Assembly (NCBI GenBank): GCA_025331565.1 | Contig: JAFREQ010000009.1 | Location: 7,491,501 to 7,555,500 of the forward strand | Direction of reading: 5' to 3' | Length of the DNA: 64,000 nucleotides | DNA from: Holacanthus passer | Lineage: Eukaryota; Chordata; Actinopteri; Pomacanthidae | In this document: positions 52,101 to 61,100 of the stretch, one piece after another | Numbering within the stretch: the first letter of the stretch is position 1 | Layout: each line of letters begins with the position of its first letter | Notes under the pieces: model-generated | The model's input: the letters and a program-made list of their open reading frames with translations, nothing else | Databases searched by the model: none | Told to the model about the DNA's origin: nothing | Position numbers and translations under genes: made by a program

Positions 52101-55100
52101 CTACAATATATAATAGTCTACATTCAAGTTTCAACCATCTTTATTTCAATACAAGTACTATTCCACCATTCTTTATCCTGATGTGCAACATTAGATTCCC
52201 CCACCTCCTTGTCGCTGTAGGAGATGTTGCGGATCTCGTTCCAAGGAAAGGAGCACTTGGGCGTCAGCCTGTTGTCCGGCTCATAGATGTGCAGACCCAG
52301 GGCATCCACTCCCAGAAGAAGATCTGTTCCCTTTTTATTCTAAGTCACATCAGCAGAGAAAACAAAGCTTTTCTTCCAACCCCGTCTGTTAAGGGACGCT
52401 AGCGAGCAGCTGTGGGACCACCCTCGCAGCCAACATTCATTTGTACCTGCTTTTGACAGAGGTGGCATTGTGGTGGCTCTGCATGCCAAACCTATTTGTT
52501 AAAGCTGAGCTGAACAATGCCAGTTGCGGCGTGTTGTATGCAGTCTGGGCTTGTTTACTTGAAAAGTAATGCTACAGTGAATTACTTAAGCTGAGGTTGA
52601 CTTGCTGGTGGTATTTTAAAATGTCTCGGCCTTTCAGAGAGCGCATTGATCAAGGCCAGAGTCCCCTCAAGTGAATTTCTGTTTGTTAAAAGAGTTGTTC
52701 CAGGATTGGATTTTTGTTATGACTCACGTGGAAAAGATCCAGTACCATAAAGCGGCTATTTATTTATCCCAAAACATACACATAGGTCTAAAAATTGCTC
52801 AACGTTTAAATAATAGATTCAACTAAGGAACAATTTAGAACAAGAGAGTCAGACTGCTGTTCCCCCACTTCATTTCATAACACCACAGTGAAATTGACTC
52901 GCTTCCTAATCTCTCATATTGGCTTACTTTGTAAAGATATAGCAAAGCGGCATTGGCTCACCCTGATTAAAAAGTAATTCACGCCATACATGTCCAGGTC
53001 CTGAGCTATTTTTAAATACTCCATCTCAGCTTCATCCCTGGTTCAAAGACAGACGGAGGGAAAGAGAGATTGAGAGGGATCCAAAGGAATGGAAAAGAGA
53101 GGGAGGGAAGGGTGGGAGGAGAGAGGAGGTGCACAAGTGGAGAGAAAAAGGAGATCAGACCTTGTTTCCTCTGCTTTTGTGTGTAGCATCTGTCATGTTG
53201 TGTGATCTATAAAAACTCTGCCACAGAGCTCTTGCAAGGGTGAAAACATCAGCACAGTACTGACACAAAATCTAACTATAATTCGCTAACAGGCTTTAGA
53301 GGTCATGCTTGAAGGAAAAGAAGACTTATTCTGATGCCTCCAAGACTCTAAATACTGTGAGAGACAGAAAACAAACGCATCAAACTCTTTTCTTCCTGTC
53401 GTTCCTCAGCCTGGTTGACAGATCTGTTGTGATTTCAGGGTCAAGTCAGCAAAAAAGAACATTGGCATACTTTGATGGTTGAGAGAATATCAGGGCATGC
53501 TTCTGCCTAAAGTTTTAATAGTTTGCTGTTTGATATGGGTGGTTGGGAAACTGATGATTTAAGCTTCATCAAAGTTTTAACAGGCAAGAGAGCATTGTGC
53601 CAAGTAAACAAAATCTTAACTAGGTTGGATGCTGAGTACATTATGAATTTAGAGTGGGTCGAATTTAAATGCTTTATTAAAGCTGTGGAAGTGTGAAGTG
53701 TTTGAGTTGCACTCTATGAAAAAGAAATTACAGATGCACACAGGAGGCCAGTAAGTTACTTAAAAACCTAAATCTTATCAAGTTTGAAAAGAATGTGAGC
53801 CAAAATGAAAATAAACCTGTATGGGGCTGGATATTAAAACTATTTGATGAAGAAACCTCATTACATGGAGCTGTCACATGATTGTTCCTAATTTGACTAA
53901 AAATTTTGTCAATTGTATTGAGGTAAAATTCTTATACGACTGCTTGTGTTTAACATTTGAGAACTTCAAAAAGAGGTGGAAACAACTAATAGTCTACAGT
54001 CACACTAGTGGCTCGTATATGGTCATAAACCAAAGTATTTGACAAAATAAAATCTGACCTGATGATGGCACTAGAGGAAACGTCGGGGATCACCAGTTAT
54101 TAAAATCAATATTAAGGGGGACGTGAATGTCTGTTCCAAATTTCATTGTGATCCATCCAACAGCTGTTGAGACATTTCACTCTAAATCAAAAATGTGAAC
54201 CTTATGGTGATGCAGGAGGAAAAGTCAGGGGATCACCAAAATCTCTAGGGTATATCTTCTTGGAACCATGAATGTATGAACCAAATGTAATGGAAATCCA
54301 TCCAAAGACCAACATTGCCAAAAAAAACTGTATTTCTCAGAGAAATAATATCTGGAAAAGAGGGATGACCATTGTTTTAGAATATCCAGGTACTGTATTG
54401 GCACTACACCAGTATCAAACATTTTTAAATGGTACCCAGCTCTAGTGTCATCAGAAGGCCAGCGACCTCCCTCCTGTGTCCCCACGGCACTGCGCCACTT
54501 ACTAAACAATTAAAATGCTAAAGGTGTGAGGACCACCAGCTCCCCTCTCTCTGCTGGGGTTGAAAGGGTTATTGATCAGCACCGGTGACTCAATTACAAC
54601 TTTTACAAGTGCTGAGGTTTGCTGGGATTTAGAACTCACTTTCCAGCCCAAAACTCCACTCCCACAGGAGGTCTAAGACACTCCACATCCCTCACAGTTA
54701 CACCCCATCCATTTTCAATGCTTCAGCTCAGCTTAGTGGTGGAGCAAAGTGCAACAACAGAACACCTGATTTTCATTCTCACGTCATTTTAGATTTATGA
54801 AAGCAATTACAGCAATATCAGTTTTATAGTCCTTCTCACTGTGATGTATTTGCTGCTCACTAAACGATTCTCTTTTGAAAAATGGCAACATGAGTTGTAT
54901 TTCTCTTGTGGAAATACATGTAATTACACCAAATTGATGAGTTACAGGTAAGCTGTGCCATTTGGTGTCGGCCAACAATAGATGTTAAAAAGTCCATACT
55001 GTGGATTCATTAATGCGCCTTTAAAAAAACCTCCCTGCAGAAGCAACTCTTATGTGACCTCTTTTTGCATCTCTCTGCCAAAATGGACTTCAGCTTTGCA

Positions 55101-58100
55101 TAAAACATTCCTTGTGCAACCAAGTTTTTAAGCAAATCCTGTGTGAACTTGAAATTGAAATTTGCTGATGACTGTGGAACTTCACAGTTGTACAGTTCAG
55201 TGCAGCAGTTTTTACCTCGTCCTGCCCCTGTGCTCTGCATAACACGCTGTGATCCTCTCCTCCCACATTTCTGCAGTCATCTGGTACAAGTTAATCACCT
55301 GAAATGGAGAGAGGCAACACATAAATATCCGTGAATGCACGCAGAAAATACAGCGCGTACTGGAATGCCACAAATCATCATGCAGATGTAGGCCTAGATA
55401 ATAAGACACATGTGTCAGGCATTAATTCATTCAACCTTTATTTAAATCTGGAAGAATCGTTGCGTGCATGCCCTCATTTCCAATGATGTCGAGAGTACAT
55501 TTAACAATAAATACACATAAAAATAAGTAACTAGAAAACAAACAGCAACACATTTTAAAGAAGTTTTAATGTATGTATGTTGTAAAATGTGTGTGCAGCA
55601 GAAAACTAAAAGCAGTTTTCCCAATTGTTTGCATGCAGGACGTCGAGCAATAGCCAATCACTTGGACAGGTCAAATAGTGACCATGGGATGTGTTTAATA
55701 TGAGTATGAATGACGATAAGGAAACCCAGCTGTCACTCACCCTCTTTGGCAGCAGTTCCTCCTCACCCAGGAAGCCAGGTTTGTGGACGTTGGGGTCATA
55801 GTCTCCGTACTGTCAAATGGAGCAAAAATGTCAAAAGGATTAAAATCACTCCAAACTAATGGCCGCTATCCACCTTCCCTCCAATAACAGGCCAGACTAT
55901 GCCTCCCCTGGGAGCTGTTCATAAGATGAAACTACAGCGCCTGCAAGAAAAGGGTATCCTGGAGAATGAATGGAGGCTGGTGTGCCATCGGGTCATTAAC
56001 GTGCACCGCACACCCAGTGGCCCAGTTGTTGGGAGATGGTGTAAATGATGCTATTAGAGATATCTCTGAGAGAACAGAGACTGATCGCTTATCATCACAG
56101 AGCCGGGAGACAAATTATATCATGCATGTTTGAGGAGAGATATGGATGGATTAGGCATGACTGAGTGGCGGTGGGGAATTTCCTTTGGGCTGCTGTAAAA
56201 CTGGAAGGATATGAATTATACATGTGGCTCCAGATTAAAAAGTGGGCTATGACTGTAGATTTATGTAAGTAGGTTAACGTGAATGTTTGCTTATATCTGT
56301 GTATTGCTGTAAGCTCTGTGCATGCTTTTCAAATACTGTTGATAAATCCAGTTGTTTCTTTCCTCAGCAGTGTGATTATTGTTATTTGGCTGTTATTGGT
56401 AAGCTAGAAGACGTCACTGAGGTCGGCAATCTTTTTATATTTATAATGCTTCTGTAGTTTTTCACAAGACTGCTGGAGCACCAAGGTATCGAAGAGAAAA
56501 ATTTGTGTCAAAATTAGACAGACAAATGTAGTAATTATTGTGAAAATCCTTATCAAAGAGTTTTCACATTTTAGGCCTAAGTGCAAATTTCCCAACCCTA
56601 ATTAGCTCGTGTTGTATGTATGAGATTCACAAGACATCATTAGTAAGAAAGCTACATATTTTTCAGTGAATTTTATGGGAAAACAAAAAAGGGCATCCTC
56701 AAAAAGACTGAAAGCAGCAAAGTCTTCAAAGCCACTGTTGAATTTTGGTTCAAAGTAATTGGTTTTCGAAAAAGAAAAAAGTTCTTTGTCTTTAACTTTG
56801 TCACCAAAAACTGGTATCTTTTTGGTTGTAACTTGTTGGAAAATAGGTAGCCTAGAAAAACTCATTCCCCATTTGTTTCTGACACCAAAATGTGACATTA
56901 GCACTGAGGTTTCAGACAGCTGAAAACCCTTCTGCTGCTGCTCAAGTGTCACTGTAATTGCACTCCAAATTTCATCACTGTGTCACCTTCAGTTGGCCGC
57001 TTACCTGAAGGAGCAGACAACAACAACACGACAGAGAAACTGTCTCAGAAATGCAAGGGAAGAGCCTGAAACCAAAACCACGTCTTTTGATGTTACATGG
57101 CGTTGTGTTTGGAAGAAAACAGACCATTGAGTCCTTAAACAGTCACGAGAGATTACAATTTAGAGCACGTTGGTTGTTTTAAATGGTTGACTTTTGCATA
57201 CAGTAAAATAGAAGCTTTTGACCACTTGTGTGGCTCTAATCAACTAATTCTATACACTCTGTTGTTTTGTTGTGTGGTGTTACTTTTATTATGAGGTTTA
57301 ATTGGATTTTATTTTTTGTGCACACCAGTCTGAAAACAGTACTTAACAGAGGCTGAATTTAATAAGCTCAAAACACAGACTGGAGCACCAGTGCAGTGGC
57401 TAACAGAGTGGAGAAGCAGAGGGCCATTTAATTAGATCCCTTCCCTTCAGTTTCGCAGCCTCTACTCCCTCAGTTCCTCACCTGTTTGTTTGTAACTGCT
57501 ACATAATTGATGATATCCAGACTTATTGGGGTGTTATGGCACCAACTACGGTTCAGCTCACGGAGAGAGAGAGAGAGAGAGAGAGAGTGGCAGTTTGACA
57601 GTGACAGCGCTCGCAGATGCTTTCTGATTACGCACCTTTACTTTCAATTATTTCAAATGACCCCCGTCTGACAGCAACAATCGATTCTTAGTTATTACCA
57701 GCAGAATGACGGTGACCGCTGACTAATGGATATATTGTATTCAATAGAGCCTGTTTCTACATTTAGGAAATGTATTTCTCACACAGTCCAGTTGCTTTGA
57801 GGAAAATCCAATTACAGTACAATTGTGAGAAATTCGATGAGAGCATTATTGTTGTGTAGCATATAGCAAATATGTGCATTGGTTAGGTTCCTCACATGGA
57901 TGGCTATTATGATGTTCTTAGCTATACCAGCGGCACCGCTCTTAAGATCGACCTTTCCGCTAGCACCATCGTGAGGTTCACGTTTGTGTTTTAGAGGGAA
58001 ATGACATGATGAAATTTGGTGCAGACATTCATGCCCATGTAAGATGAATTCAATCTTGGTGCTCCCATAATTTTTATCTTCCATTATCATGTTGGCATTG

Positions 58101-61100
58101 TTATATTGAGCATGTCAGCATGCTGATATTAGCATTTAGCTCAAAGCACGTTCAGTATGTATTCACAGTGTAACCTACGTGCGATACAAATTTAAAGCGA
58201 ATTTAACAACAGATAACATGAAAAAAAAAAGTCAGTTTTTATGTTGACGTGTTTCCAAATAATTTCACCTCTCAGTTACACTCTGCCTGCAAAGTGTGAC
58301 TGAACTGACATGTCACACCAGCTGGCAGTAAAATTGGTTATATATTTTTTTCCACCTCTGTGTCTCATTGTCCCTCATGCTAATAAGGGCTCACCCGAGA
58401 TGAGGTGGGCATCAACATTATGACAGTAGAGTCAGGTGAGTGAAGTGGGATTTACATATTCTCAAGGCTAAGCTGACAAATTCCAAAGAGAATTAAATAA
58501 AATAGTCTGGTCCACATTGAAACTGAAAAGCTTCAAAACACTTTTTAGCTCTTTGCTTTATAAACAGACTGGAAATCATCATATCGGTGTCATATGCTGT
58601 GAAGTGAAAAAAGATACAGATTCAATTTTGAATCATTCAGTTTGTTTATAGGTACAAGTTTTGTTGAAGCCACCTGTAAAACAGTGTTTCCCACCGGTGT
58701 CATTCATGCCTATTAGCGTGTCATACCCCTCCCCACTTCGCTGGACATGTATCTCCACGCCCCCGGTGGCGTTGTGGCAGAAGGAGCTGACCTCACTCCT
58801 TACTCAACCTCCACGCCAGAGTGACTCCCTCTGCATTTTTCCAGAGTGGCTGTTTCTTGATATTCCCCCGTCGACACCTCCTTGTGGCACAGAGCCCCCT
58901 CAGAATACAAAGCAGAAGCTACTGAAACCTCTGCAGACCCACAGAGGCTGTTGGCTCACAGAGTGTACACATATAAATGCCTCAAGAAAAGTTTCAGTGT
59001 TTGCGCACAAATTCCTCCATAATTCTTCCAGTATTCCTAACTTCTATTAGCTCCTCTACTCATGCACACTCTCTATAACTCATACAAGGTAATGGTAGCT
59101 TTTACGGCTTCCTACTGTGTTTATTATGATTTACACGCCACTTCTTCCTTTGACTGCAGACAAATTACACACACAGATTCTGTGTGTCCGTACCTGAACA
59201 GAGCTATGATTCACATTATTAAAAAAGAAAATCCTCTTTTAAACATTAATGCCGTCCTGGAATGTGCCTCTACTTTCTCCTTATTGCTATCTTCAGGCTG
59301 GCATAATCATGATTAAGCATGTGCACAGCTACCAAAGTAGATCCCACTGTGTGATATACTCAGCTTCACGACCTACACTGTTCTGCACAAAAACAACTCA
59401 TGATTAGAAAAGGAGAAGGGGAAAGTCTGCCAAAAACCTCTCAGCAGCTGCACAGCTACACCAGTACCTGTCTCCTTTTTACAATGCCAATTTACTCCCA
59501 TTGGCTCTAATCAAAGAGGACTGCTGATTAAATGAAAACAGATTGCGGCCCCATATTTTTTTGCTGATTCCAGATTGAGGGCGCTGACAGCACAGAGAAC
59601 AAGTCTCGAGCTCATTTACTGATCTTTCTTTACCCAAACACTCTTTTAACCTAGGCCTGTTAAATTGGCATGGGAAAAGTGAGTCTCTGAGGGCTCCTGG
59701 CCAAATCTTTGAGGTAGAGCTCCGGTCTCACTAGACCCTGTCCGCCTGTCAAAAAGCTGCACCTCACTCTCCCTATCTTTTCGCGGGGATTTCAGAGAGA
59801 TGGGATCCTTCAACCAAAACGACTCAGATGGTTTGAGGTTTATTAAGGGAGGTTTTTCCTGTGGAGTGTTTTCCATGGCCTTCAGGAAACCTGTTTGATC
59901 CTCAACCAACAAATCAGTGAAGGTTTTTATACAGCACCTTTCATACAGGATAATGCAGCTTATGTGCATGTGCATTATATGTGTAATGCTAAAATAATAG
60001 ATAAGAGGACAAACATTCATATGTAAAGAAAGAGAGAAAATGAATATGTGATATAAAAACCACCTTAAGTAAAAAGGAATAAAACAATACTGAAATAATA
60101 CTATTTGAGTACAAGTCGGTCTAAAAAGATCAGTTTTGAGCCGGGCTGGATGATATGGCAAAAAAATCTATATCAAAATACACTGTCACATTTGCCTGTG
60201 CAGACCCACTCATAATTCTCTGCCTCTACTTTGCACGTCAGCATACACACCTCCAGGCCTACCCACAATTCTTAACCACTTGTGTGAGCATTCACCTGGG
60301 AAATCACTGTGATCTGATACCTGAAATGCCTTAACTGGCACCTTTCAATGCAAAAGAGTTTTATTTCAAGCATCTTCCAGATGTCTTAGTTCCTCTCTCT
60401 GTTTAAGAGAGTCTTACCCAGAGCTCATGACCACAAGCGAGGAGTGGAACGTACTGTATATTACAGATAAATTTACCAAAACAGCAAATGTTCAACAGTC
60501 TGTTTGATCTTACTCTTACTTTTGAAGAAGACACCAAATTGTCTAACTGCCTCACTGAGGCAGCCAAAGTGAGAAATCCCTAATTTTCCAGCAGAGTACC
60601 ACGTCCTCCAAGTTGGCAGTACTTACCCTCATCGTCCCTACACCCAGCTACATATAGTCCCTGTGAGTATTGTAGGTCACAGCCCGAAGAGGACAAAACT
60701 TCATAAGTGGCAAGAAGCACAGATGTAAGATGACAGATGTCCTGAGGCCACCAAACTGCACACTCTGAACTATTTGGCTGCACTTTTTATCAAATGGTAT
60801 TGTGGCATTTTATTTATTTGAGATTTTCTGCCACCTGCAAACCTGCTGGAGGCTGCTCCAACAGGTAGGCTGCTCTGCTTCAGCAGACAGGGTTTTTTTT
60901 TCTGTATTTTAGAAGAGTTACTTAAAAAGCAACTTCCAGAGCACCTGGGCTCCTGCTTTTTACATTAAAGGCATTTCATGCAAGGCCTCCGCAGCACTCC
61001 ATGAAACAGTAAAGGAATTTCAAAACTCCATACCCAAACTAGCTGGGGAAGAAACTTAATGTGTAATGTATGCTCTTCTGGTCCTTATCAGGAGTCAGGC

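Noticed and set aside
59646..60161. 171-codon minus-strand open frame in nf2 intron 4
   Set aside because: No protein family recognised and no splice signals in register; treated as random.
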